DNA of 64,000 bases from CAZPUI01 sp964415525 (GTDB lineage: Bacteria > Acidobacteriota > Holophagae > Holophagales > Holophagaceae): the NCBI GenBank assembly GCA_964415525.1, contig CAYQAS010000007.1, forward strand, positions 1 to 64,000. The letters run 5' to 3'. Positions 1-7,380 of this stretch are shown here, piece by piece; the stretch's first letter is position 1; every line of letters begins with the position of its first letter. A program made the translations under genes and the position numbers. Below the pieces are notes generated by a model, which ran no database searches, was not told the DNA's origin, and was given only the letters and a program-made list of their open reading frames with translations.

Positions 1-17
1 GCGAGGGGTACTTCTGA
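1..17 (+). CDS. cysD: 3' end of sulfate adenylyltransferase subunit 2 (CysD), partial
   Basis: The window opens inside a reading frame that ends Glu-Gly-Tyr-Phe-stop, with TGA at 15-17. The stop overlaps the ATG of cysNC in a TGATG arrangement. A C-terminal GYF ending is typical of CysD, the small ATP sulfurylase subunit, which is normally encoded directly before CysN. The identity therefore rests on four residues plus context. Tight coupling to cysNC is expected because the two products form one complex. Confidence 0.6.
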
Positions 18-1900
18 TGGGCGACAAGACCCTCCTGCGCGTCGTCACCACCGGCAGTGTGGATGACGGCAAGTCCACCCTCATCGGGCGCCTGCTCTTC
101 GAGACCCGGGCCATCTTCGAGGACCAGTTTGAGGCCATCCGCCGCACCAGCGAGCGCCGCGGCCAGGCGGACGTGGACCTTTCACTGCTGCTGGATGGCC
201 TCTCGGCGGAACGCGAGCAGGGCATCACCATCGACGTGGCCCACCGCTATTTCGAGACCGCCACCCGCAAGTTCATCCTGGCGGACTCCCTCGGACACGT
301 GCAGTACACCCGCAACATGGTCACCGGCGCCTCGAACGCCGACTGCGCCATCGTCCTGATTGATGCCCGCAACGGCATCCTCACTCAGAGCCGCCGCCAC
401 GCCTTCCTCGTCTCGCTCCTGCGGGTGCCGCAGATGATCGTGGCGGTGAACAAGATGGACCTCGTGAACTTCGACCGAGGGGTCTTCGACGGCCTGGTGG
501 CGGAATACCGAGAATTCGCGGAACGCCTGGACCTGCGCGGCCTCACCTTCATTCCCGTATCGGCCCTGAAGGGCGACAACGTCACCACCCGCAGCGAGGC
601 CATGCCCTGGTACACCGGGCCGACGCTCCTCAAGCACCTCGAAGCGCTGCCGGGCGTGCAGGAGCGCAACCTCGTGGATCTGCGCTTTCCGGTGCAGATG
701 GTGCTGCGCCCTCACCAGGACTATCGGGGCTACGCCGGACGCGTGGCTTCCGGCAGCATCCGCCAGGGCGAGGAGATCGTGGTGCTGCCCAGCCGCACCA
801 CCAGCCGCGTGAAGGCGATCCACCTGGGCGCAACCCCGCTCGAAGAAGCCGTCGCCGGACAATCGGTGGCGATCACCCTGGAAGACGACGTGGACGTGAG
901 CCGTGGCGACATGATCGTACGCCGCCACAACCTGCCCCTGCTCACCTCCCGATTCGAGGCCACCCTCTGCTGGATGGACGACACCGCCATGGTGCCGGGA
1001 CGCCCCTACCTGCTTCGCCATACGTCGCACACGGTGAAGGCCACGGTTTCGGCCCTGTTCCATGCCATCGACGTGGATACCCTGCACCGCCGCGAGGCCA
1101 CCGGACTCGGTCTGAACGAGATCGGGAAGGTGGAGATTCGCACCGCGAGCCAGCTCCACGCCGATCCCTACCGTGTGAACCGCGCCACCGGCAGCTTCGT
1201 GTTGGTGGACCCCCTGACGCATCGCACCGTGGGTGCGGGCATGATCCTGGGCTCCGAAACCACCCTGGAGAGCCTGGAGGATCGCGTCACCCAGGAGCAT
1301 TCGCCAAACACGGTCTGGACCCCTTGGAACATCCCCCGAGAGGCCCGCGAAGCACGCCAGGGCCATCCCGGACTGGTGCTCTGGTTCACGGGTCTTTCCG
1401 GTTCGGGCAAGTCCACCCTGGCGCGGGCGCTGGAGCAGCGTCTCTTTGAGCAGGGCATCCGCACCATGCTGCTGGACGGCGATCAGGTACGCCACGGCCT
1501 CTGCCGGGATCTGGGCTTCACCAAGGAGGACCGCCGCGAAAACATCCGCCGCGTGGGCGAGGTGGCGCGCCTCTTCTTCGAGGCGGGCCATGTGGTGCTC
1601 TGCACCTTCATCTCCCCCTTCGCCGAGGATCGCCAGATCGTGCGGGAGCTGATGCCCGAGGGCCGCTTCCTGGAAATCCACGTGGCCTGCACGGTGGAAG
1701 TCTGCGCGGGCCGGGATCCGAACGGGCTCTACAAGCGGGCGATTGCGGGGGAAATCCCCGAGTTCACGGGAGTCTCCTCACCCTACGAAACGCCCCTGCA
1801 TCCCGAACTGTGCATCCATACGGACGTGCAGGACGTCCCCTCGGGCCTCTCGATGCTGCTCCATCTGATCGAGCGGCATCGGGGACTGACTCAGGCGTGA
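17..1900 (+). CDS. cysNC: Bifunctional sulfate adenylyltransferase subunit 1 / adenylylsulfate kinase (CysNC)
   Basis: This 627-residue fusion makes APS and then PAPS from sulfate. The N-terminal part is the CysN GTPase that activates ATP sulfurylase: P-loop GSVDDGKST at about residues 13-21, QYTRNM downstream of switch II, and NKMD for guanine specificity. From about residue 455 comes the CysC kinase: P-loop GLSGSGKST near 458, then LDGDQVRHGL, FISPFAEDR and DPNGLYKRA. Both halves look complete. One oddity is the G3 motif, which reads DSLGH where CysN and other translation-type GTPases usually have DTPGH. The gene starts on the stop of the preceding cysD, and a sulfotransferase gene follows after 11 bp, so the unit probably supplies PAPS for sulfation as well as for assimilation. 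Confidence 0.95.
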   Translation: MGDKTLLRVVTTGSVDDGKSTLIGRLLFETRAIFEDQFEAIRRTSERRGQADVDLSLLLDGLSAEREQGITIDVAHRYFETATRKFILADSLGHVQYTRNMVTGASNADCAIVLIDARNGILTQSRRHAFLVSLLRVPQMIVAVNKMDLVNFDRGVFDGLVAEYREFAERLDLRGLTFIPVSALKGDNVTTRSEAMPWYTGPTLLKHLEALPGVQERNLVDLRFPVQMVLRPHQDYRGYAGRVASGSIRQGEEIVVLPSRTTSRVKAIHLGATPLEEAVAGQSVAITLEDDVDVSRGDMIVRRHNLPLLTSRFEATLCWMDDTAMVPGRPYLLRHTSHTVKATVSALFHAIDVDTLHRREATGLGLNEIGKVEIRTASQLHADPYRVNRATGSFVLVDPLTHRTVGAGMILGSETTLESLEDRVTQEHSPNTVWTPWNIPREAREARQGHPGLVLWFTGLSGSGKSTLARALEQRLFEQGIRTMLLDGDQVRHGLCRDLGFTKEDRRENIRRVGEVARLFFEAGHVVLCTFISPFAEDRQIVRELMPEGRFLEIHVACTVEVCAGRDPNGLYKRAIAGEIPEFTGVSSPYETPLHPELCIHTDVQDVPSGLSMLLHLIERHRGLTQA

Positions 1901-1911
1901 AAGGTCACCCC

Positions 1912-3597
1912 ATGGCCCACATCACCATCGTCCTCTCCGGCCCCCAGGATTCGAGCGACCTGAGCGCTTGCCTGGAAGCGTGGCGCGTCGTTCCGGGCTG
2001 CGACTTGGTCCTGATCGAAGATGCCTCCTCTCCTTGCGACGCACCCTGGCTGAACCGTCATTTCCCGCATGTGAGGCTGCTCCGAGTCCCGCCGCCGCTC
2101 GGCGCGAATCTCGGAGCCGCGAGAAATGCCGCGAGCGCCGGGATCCTCACGCCCTGGGTGGCCTTCCTGAGCACCGAGCTGCTGCCGGTGCCCCAGTTTT
2201 TCGCCCGTATAAGCCCCTTGTTACCGGACATCGGGTATTCCTTCGCCGTTGATGGCCTCGATGCGTCCTTTGGCTCCTGGCTCTGCCCCACGCGTCTCTT
2301 TCACACCATGGGGGGATTTGACGAGGCCATCACGGATCCGGCCCTTCAGGAACGAGACCTCCTTTTGCGTCTCAGGCTCCGAAACCTTGAAGACGTGGAT
2401 CTGCCCAACGGCTGCCTTCGGCTCCGTCCCACGGGCACTCCGGCCCCTGCCAACAGGACCGCGGAACCCACCGCCGCTGCGGAGGGAGCCCAGCGACATG
2501 CCGACCGGGTCTACGTCGAGCTCAAGTGCGCCCTGCTCCATCTGGCACGAACGGACATCCATGCCGTCGCCCGCAATGGCCTGCGCACCCAAATTGGGCA
2601 GCGGCTTGCGGAGCCTGCTGGCGCGACCCAATCCATCGCGTTCTCCTTTGGATGGCAACCCCTGGATGCCGACCATGACATCGAGAGACAGGTGGTGCTC
2701 AAGATCCGCCCCCGCCCCTCCGGGATGCCGCCCCCTTCCGCCCCAGCGGATCCATTCTCAGCCAACCATGGCTTCCTGACGGACAGCAGCGACTCAGCGT
2801 CTTCCAGTGCCGTCCCGCCAAGGGACACCTCGCAGGAATGTCCCGTATTCCTGCTTTCGACCACAGGCCGGACGGGAAGCACCCTCGTGCAGAGGCTGAT
2901 CACCTCGACCCATCAGGTGATGATGTGGGGCGAACACGGCGGCCAGCTCATCCCTTCCTTCCGTCAGAACATCGAGCTCCTCGCGCAGTGGCGTGCGCGT
3001 GAGGGGGCAGGTCATTTCGAGCTCTTCCGGGAACGCGGCCTGGATGCATTCATCCCCAACATCAACCCTCCCCTTCCCTGGTTCATGAGAGGGGTCGGAG
3101 CCGCCCTTCAAGAATCCCTGGGTGGGTCTGCGGCCGACATGGGCTTTCCGCGCTGGGGATTCAAAGAGATCCGCTACGACGGCCAGGAGGCCCGGTTCCT
3201 TCACACCGTCTTTCCAAAAGGTCGATTCATCGTGCTGGCGCGCGATCCAAGACACGTGCTCCGGTCCATCAAGAGCACCCAGTGGTATGGCAAGGATCCT
3301 CACGCTTTTCTCACAGATTGGGCCACCCGCACCGTGAGCCTGCTGGATGCGCTCCCGGAACTGGGACCAGGCTTGCTGCTGAGGTACGAGGATCTGCTTT
3401 CAAACCGTGAAGCCACCCTCGAAATCTTGGCCGATCACCTCAGCATCGACTTGAACCGCGTGGATCGCTCGCTGTTCGAGACCGTGCACCGAGGCAGCTC
3501 GGTTCCCCCTCGAAACCTTGAGCCGGCGGACTTTTCAGCTCTGGCGGAGCCCAGGGTTCGCCAGGCAGCCGAACGCCTGGGATATGTTCTCGACTGA
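1912..3597 (+). CDS. Two-domain protein: glycosyltransferase-2-like domain fused to a PAPS-dependent sulfotransferase
   Basis: This is a 561-residue protein; the ATG at 1912 starts MAHITIVLSG. The first ~190 residues resemble a GT-A family 2 glycosyltransferase (a beta-strand start, then VLIEDASS, then GGFDEAI with a charged helix). However, the metal-binding DxD position reads FLSTE, so this half may be non-catalytic. A proline/alanine-rich linker follows. From about residue 310 there is a sulfotransferase fold: FLLSTTGRTGSTLVQRL (about 312-328) matches the 5'-phosphosulfate-binding loop, and FIVLARDPRHVLRS (about 438-451) matches the 3'-phosphate-binding segment. The gene follows cysNC after 11 bp, so the PAPS producer and likely consumer are co-transcribed. 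The acceptor may be a surface glycan or a lipid; that is inference. There is no signal peptide or membrane segment. Confidence 0.82.
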   Translation: MAHITIVLSGPQDSSDLSACLEAWRVVPGCDLVLIEDASSPCDAPWLNRHFPHVRLLRVPPPLGANLGAARNAASAGILTPWVAFLSTELLPVPQFFARISPLLPDIGYSFAVDGLDASFGSWLCPTRLFHTMGGFDEAITDPALQERDLLLRLRLRNLEDVDLPNGCLRLRPTGTPAPANRTAEPTAAAEGAQRHADRVYVELKCALLHLARTDIHAVARNGLRTQIGQRLAEPAGATQSIAFSFGWQPLDADHDIERQVVLKIRPRPSGMPPPSAPADPFSANHGFLTDSSDSASSSAVPPRDTSQECPVFLLSTTGRTGSTLVQRLITSTHQVMMWGEHGGQLIPSFRQNIELLAQWRAREGAGHFELFRERGLDAFIPNINPPLPWFMRGVGAALQESLGGSAADMGFPRWGFKEIRYDGQEARFLHTVFPKGRFIVLARDPRHVLRSIKSTQWYGKDPHAFLTDWATRTVSLLDALPELGPGLLLRYEDLLSNREATLEILADHLSIDLNRVDRSLFETVHRGSSVPPRNLEPADFSALAEPRVRQAAERLGYVLD

Positions 3598-3632
3598 CGA
3601 ACGCCTGGGGACCAGGCCCAACGAAAAGATCG

Positions 3633-4997
3633 TTAGAGCGCCAGGAAGGCCGGTCCCACCTGGGTGATGGTGCCGGCGCCCAGGGTAACCAGCAGGTCAC
3701 CTTCCCGCGTGAGGCCATCCAGGGTCGTGGCCAAATCCTCCCAACGGGGGACGAAGTGCACTTCGCGCTGGCCGTAAGCCTGCAGCTTGTCCGCGAGGGC
3801 GCGGCCCGTGATGCCGGGGATGGGCGGCTCGCTGGCGGCGTAGATGTCCGTCAGCACCACCACGTCGGCGTCGAAGAAACAGCGGCCGAACTCCTCCATC
3901 AGGGCCTGGGTCCGGGTGTAGCGATGAGGCTGGAAGGCCGCAATGATCCGCTTCTCGGGGTAGGCCTGACGGGCGGCAGCCAGGGTCGCGGCGACCTCCG
4001 TGGGATGGTGGCCATAGTCATCCACGACCCGAACGCCCTTGCGCTCACCTTTGAAGGTGAAGCGGCGGTCCGCGCCGCTGAAGGTGGCGAGGCTCTCGCG
4101 GATCTTCTCGACGTCCACATCCAGTTCCAGGGCCACGCCGATGGCCGCCAGGGCATTGAGCACCATGTGATGGCCAGGCACCGGCAGGGTAAAAATCCCC
4201 AGGTCGCGACCAAAGGCACGCACGCGGAAATGGCTGGAGAGCCCATCCGGACGGATGTCCATGGCCCGGAGGTCCACCTGGGGCGTGGTGCCGTAGGTGA
4301 CGACGCGGCGCTTCAGGTGGGGACGAAGGGCCGCGGCCTCGGCGCAGTCCATGCAGAGGAACAGCGCGCCGTAGAAGGGGATCTTGTTGCCGAAGGTCAC
4401 GAAGGCCTGGCGGATTTCCTCCAGATCCCGGTAGTGGTCCAGGTGCTCCCGATCGACATTCGTGATGACAGCGAGGTTGGGGCTCAGCAGCAAGAAGCTG
4501 CCGTCGCTCTCATCCGCCTCCGCCACCAGCAGCGGGCCCTTCCCGAGCTTGGCATTCGAGCCGATGGCGCCGAGCTTTCCGCCCACCACGATGGTGGGAT
4601 CCAGATCCGCCTGACTGAGGACCTGGGCCACCATGCTGGTGGTGGTGGTCTTGCCGTGGGAGCCCGCCACGGCGATGCCGTCCTTGAGCCGCATCAGTTC
4701 CGCAAGCATCTCGCCCCGTGGAATGACAGGGATCTTGGCGGCGTGGGCGGCCACGACCTCCGGGTTGTCCCCCTTCACCGCGCTGCTGATCACCACCACC
4801 TGGGCGCCCTCGATGCAGGAAGCCTCATGCCCGATGTGGATCGCCACACCCAGGGAAGCGAGCCGGTCCGTGGTCGCACTGGCCTTCAGGTCCGTGCCGC
4901 TGACCCGGTAGCCCAGGTTGACCAGCACCTCGGCGATCCCGGACATGCCGATGCCGCCTACCCCAACGAAATGAATGTGCTGGATCTTTCCGAACAA
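3633..4997 (-). CDS. murC: UDP-N-acetylmuramate--L-alanine ligase MurC
   Basis: MurC is the cytoplasmic ATP-dependent ligase that adds L-alanine to UDP-MurNAc in peptidoglycan synthesis. The protein has 454 residues, the usual length. It shows the N-terminal Rossmann motif GVGGIGMSG (12-20), the ATP P-loop GSHGKTTTT (112-120), the Mur-ligase segment EADESDGSF, and HPTEVAATL in the C-terminal domain. The start is a TTG at 4997 with AGGAG six bases upstream; no in-frame ATG fits as well. The gene stands alone here rather than in a dcw cluster, and its 3' end faces the sulfotransferase gene across 35 bp. Confidence 0.95.
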   Translation of the reverse strand: MFGKIQHIHFVGVGGIGMSGIAEVLVNLGYRVSGTDLKASATTDRLASLGVAIHIGHEASCIEGAQVVVISSAVKGDNPEVVAAHAAKIPVIPRGEMLAELMRLKDGIAVAGSHGKTTTTSMVAQVLSQADLDPTIVVGGKLGAIGSNAKLGKGPLLVAEADESDGSFLLLSPNLAVITNVDREHLDHYRDLEEIRQAFVTFGNKIPFYGALFLCMDCAEAAALRPHLKRRVVTYGTTPQVDLRAMDIRPDGLSSHFRVRAFGRDLGIFTLPVPGHHMVLNALAAIGVALELDVDVEKIRESLATFSGADRRFTFKGERKGVRVVDDYGHHPTEVAATLAAARQAYPEKRIIAAFQPHRYTRTQALMEEFGRCFFDADVVVLTDIYAASEPPIPGITGRALADKLQAYGQREVHFVPRWEDLATTLDGLTREGDLLVTLGAGTITQVGPAFLAL

Positions 4998-5084
4998 GGT
5001 CCGCTCCTGGTGATGCCTTCAGGATAACGTCCCCTGTCCGGCGGAGGACCTGCCCTGGAGGGATTCATCAGGTCGGGCGATGTG

Positions 5085-5101
5085 TGGCACAGTTCTGGCA
5101 T
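5085..5101 (+). promoter_or_regulatory. Candidate sigma-54 (-24/-12) promoter
   Basis: The sequence TGGCAC-AGTTC-TGGCAT has the GG and GC pairs exactly 12 bp apart, as sigma-54 promoters require. One base differs from the TTGC -12 box. It lies about 50 bp upstream of the secreted-protein start at 5153 and is followed by the palindrome ATTGAATTCAAT (5100-5111). No enhancer-binding protein is encoded nearby, so the call is tentative. Confidence 0.3.
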
Positions 5102-5152
5102 TGAATTCAATCGCCGCGAACCGATGATGTGTGCGGCCCGACGGAGGTATCT

Positions 5153-5983
5153 ATGCGACGGTTCATCTGCAGCGCCTTGATCGCAGCGGCTCCCTTTGCG
5201 CTCTTCGCTCAAAAGGCCGGCGGGAGCGGAGCGGGATCGACCTCCCCGAGGGTGGAGGGTCCGCTCCGAACTCCGAGCGGGGCGCCCATGGCCGGCATGG
5301 GCGGCGGCTGGGGCAGTGACTACAACCGGAGCAGTGATTTCCAGCCCAATCGCCGCGACGTCTCCCGTGAGCAACCAATCCGGGTCAGCGGGGCGAATCC
5401 CACCGGGAATGGGCAGGTGATGAACCACATCCGTGTCATCCATCCGCCCAAGCGGCCTCGCCTGACCGTTCATCCAGACGATCGCTACTGGGAAAAGAGG
5501 GATCTCTGGTCGGAGCTGCAGGCCTGGGCACGCAGCGGTTGCATTCCCGTAGTGGGAGTGGATGACATGGCCTCTCTTGAGGACTACAGCTTCTGGATGG
5601 CGGGCTGGAAGGCCTATGGAATGATGGTGCCCCCCAAGGAGACGGTCACCTTCACCCTGGATCACTCCAACCGCGGTTGGTTTCACCTCAACCTATGCAA
5701 CAAGTGGGGGCAGTTGGAGCCTGGCATGCTGCACACGGTGATGCACCGCGGCACACCGCAGATCGCGTACACCAACCCCAGTGACGACCCCCGCTACGCC
5801 TATGTGGTGGTGGACGATCCCGGTTGGATGAGCTCCCTCGGAAATCCATACACCCTCACCATCAAGCGCAGCTGGGACCCCGGGAAGTACGCCAAGGAAG
5901 GCCTCCCCACCGCGGCGGGCATCTGGGCTCAGCACCGGCCCGAGAAGCCCTCCCCCAAGCTGGCGGTGGCCATCTGGCGCTAA
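5153..5983 (+). CDS. Secreted protein of unknown function
   Basis: This 276-residue protein starts at the ATG at 5153, which has GGAGG 8 bp upstream. An in-frame ATG at 5129 would break the signal peptide. The N-terminus MRRFICSALIAAAPFALFAQ is a clear Sec signal peptide. The mature part opens with a Gly/Ser/Pro/Arg-rich, apparently disordered stretch (about 20-95). A compact region follows that is rich in aromatic residues, with short phrases such as YWEKRDLW, FWMAGWKAYG, GWFHLNLCNKWG and YAYVVVDDPGW. I recognise no catalytic motif or family. It is monocistronic, with a possible sigma-54 promoter ahead and a strong terminator behind. Confidence 0.8.
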   Translation: MRRFICSALIAAAPFALFAQKAGGSGAGSTSPRVEGPLRTPSGAPMAGMGGGWGSDYNRSSDFQPNRRDVSREQPIRVSGANPTGNGQVMNHIRVIHPPKRPRLTVHPDDRYWEKRDLWSELQAWARSGCIPVVGVDDMASLEDYSFWMAGWKAYGMMVPPKETVTFTLDHSNRGWFHLNLCNKWGQLEPGMLHTVMHRGTPQIAYTNPSDDPRYAYVVVDDPGWMSSLGNPYTLTIKRSWDPGKYAKEGLPTAAGIWAQHRPEKPSPKLAVAIWR

Positions 5984-6008
5984 ACGAGAGCACAGCAGGG
6001 GTGCCTCG

Positions 6009-6048
6009 AACGAAAGAGCCCGCAGGGATCCCTGCGGGCTCTTTCGTT
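6009..6048 (+). terminator. Rho-independent terminator
   Basis: This is a perfect inverted repeat with 20-bp arms, from AACGAAAGAGCCC at the left edge to GGGCTCTTTCGTT at the right, centred on GGATCC. The outer T-rich end of the right arm acts as the U-tract. It follows the secreted-protein gene by 25 bp. Confidence 0.9.
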
Positions 6049-6104
6049 ATCCTGGATTCGTTATCGAGAAATGGGCAGTTTTCGAGGTCGCACATCGGCC
6101 TTTT

Positions 6105-6158
6105 GAGCGGCGGCGGTCCACCCGTTTGGTGTCGCACCAAGCCCACACTCCGCCGCTC
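6105..6158. other. Nested stem-loop element in an intergenic gap
   Basis: An outer 9-bp stem (GAGCGGCGG at 6105-6113 with CCGCCGCTC at 6150-6158) encloses an inner perfect 6-bp stem with a 3-base loop (TTGGTG 6126-6131, TCG, CACCAA 6135-6140). Neither strand has a T-run after the outer stem, so it does not look like a plain terminator. On the minus strand it would lie in the 3' untranslated region of the small membrane protein gene. Its function is unknown. Confidence 0.35.
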
Positions 6159-6206
6159 TACGCCAATCAGGCGTCGAAGGCTGGCGACTCAAAATGCCCC
6201 TCCGGT

Positions 6207-6545
6207 TCAGTGGTGATGAGGATCCTGGGTGGGCGCGACCTCGTAGACCACTTTCCCGCTGCCCACGAGGATCCAGAGGGCGTAGGCCACCAGAACCAGG
6301 GCGCAGACCACCTGACCACCGAGCAGCACCTGGTCCAGATCCGGCTGGGAGGCGCCCAGGAGACCGATGGCCAAGGCCACCCCGCCGACGGAAGCCAGCA
6401 CGCGTCCCCACCTCAGGTGAGGCCCTGCGGGCCGCATGAGCGGCTGAGGCACGACGCCGAAGGCATCCCGATGTTCGCCAAGGGCCTGAAGGCCGATGGC
6501 CCCCACCAGAAAGGCCAGAACGAAGTAGCTGATGTGTGCGGCCAT
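6207..6545 (-). CDS. Small membrane protein of unknown function (three helices)
   Basis: This is a 112-residue protein. The ATG at 6545 is preferred over the in-frame ATG at 6557 because GGAGG lies 5 bp before it. Three hydrophobic helices are visible at about residues 5-22, 46-66 and 73-94, with a basic loop after the first helix. The tail is His-rich (ends DPHHH). I recognise no family. It is divergent from the TetR gene, and the two operator copies lie in the shared 144-bp gap, so the TetR protein may control it too. Confidence 0.65.
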   Translation of the reverse strand: MAAHISYFVLAFLVGAIGLQALGEHRDAFGVVPQPLMRPAGPHLRWGRVLASVGGVALAIGLLGASQPDLDQVLLGGQVVCALVLVAYALWILVGSGKVVYEVAPTQDPHHH

Positions 6546-6615
6546 GGGAGCCTCCATCCCAGGGATACCCCAGTACGGGGAGAAGTTACAAGGTCATGGC
6601 CATTCCGGAATTGAC

Positions 6616-6670
6616 TCAATCAATCGGTTGATTAAAACTCCCTTCTGGCGCAATTCAATCGATTGATTAA
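6616..6670. promoter_or_regulatory. Two palindromic operator copies of the TetR regulator
   Basis: The two near-identical dyads have cores CAATCGGTTG (6621-6630) and CAATCGATTG (6656-6665). Both are followed by ATTAA and spaced 35 bp centre to centre. They lie between the divergent small membrane protein gene and the TetR gene, 25-70 bp upstream of the latter. This is the expected position for autoregulation and for control of the efflux operon behind it. Confidence 0.7.
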
Positions 6671-6689
6671 ATCGCCAACGAGGAAATCC

Positions 6690-7370
6690 ATGGCCGAACA
6701 CCCCTCTGACAGCCGAACCCGCCTGATGGAATCCGTCCTTCTGCTCTGCGCGGAGCGGAACTTCGAAGGGGTGGGCATTCGGGAAATCGCCGCCAAGGCC
6801 GGCGTCAACTCCGCCCTGGTCCAGTACCACTTCGGGGGCAAGGAAGGCCTTTACATGGAGGCCATGCGCTGGGTCCACGAGATGATGGAAGCGAACCGCC
6901 CCGCCTTCCCGCCCCTGCCTTCACCGAAGGATCCGGACCTACAGGCGAAGGCCAAGGCCGCCATGGACGGCTACATCCGTATCATCCTGGAGCAGTTCCT
7001 CACGTGTCACGGCTTCGGCGACCAGCTGCCCATCCCTTTCGAGGTGGCCCGGGCGGCTCACGAGCTGTGGAACCGCGAGATGGAAGGCCCTCGACCCGCC
7101 ATGCAGGACTTCATTCTGGAAGTAACAAGGCCCCACAAGGAGCATCTGGACAGCTGCATCCGGCTCCTTCGCCCCGACCTTTCGGAGGATGAGATCTGGC
7201 TCATGGCGTTGAGCATCCACGGTCAGGTGATCTTCCTGCACAAGCACCTCCAGCTCATCAAGCTGATGCGCGGCCAAGGCTTCGGGCCCGAGAGCCTGGA
7301 CGTCCTCCATCGCCACTTCGTTGATTTCAGTTTCCGGGGTCTTGGGATCCCGGTCGCGCCCGTTTCCTAG
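6690..7370 (+). CDS. TetR-family repressor of the CecR type, regulator of the adjacent efflux operon
   Basis: This is a 226-residue regulator. The ATG at 6690 (GAGGAAATCC before it) is preferred over a TTG at 6663 that lies inside the operator. The N-terminal TetR helix-turn-helix covers about residues 8-56, with FEGVGIREIAAKAGVNSALVQYHFGGK holding the recognition helix (quoted here only as a location, residues about 26-52). The longer C-terminal domain, with LLRPDLSEDEIWLMALSIHGQ, resembles the CecR/YbiH ligand-binding domain. It is the first gene of the operon: the TolC-like gene starts 10 bp after its stop. Its inducer cannot be read from sequence. Confidence 0.88.
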   Translation: MAEHPSDSRTRLMESVLLLCAERNFEGVGIREIAAKAGVNSALVQYHFGGKEGLYMEAMRWVHEMMEANRPAFPPLPSPKDPDLQAKAKAAMDGYIRIILEQFLTCHGFGDQLPIPFEVARAAHELWNREMEGPRPAMQDFILEVTRPHKEHLDSCIRLLRPDLSEDEIWLMALSIHGQVIFLHKHLQLIKLMRGQGFGPESLDVLHRHFVDFSFRGLGIPVAPVS

Positions 7371-7380
7371 GAGTCCCACC

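Noticed and set aside
182..1681. 499-codon minus-strand frame opposite cysNC
   Set aside because: It is antisense to strong CysN and CysC motifs; its His/Gln/Gly-rich composition is the usual shadow of a GC-rich gene.
3603..3617. Small hairpin GCCTGG-GGA-CCAGGC between the sulfotransferase and murC
   Set aside because: Only six base pairs with no T-tract on either side.
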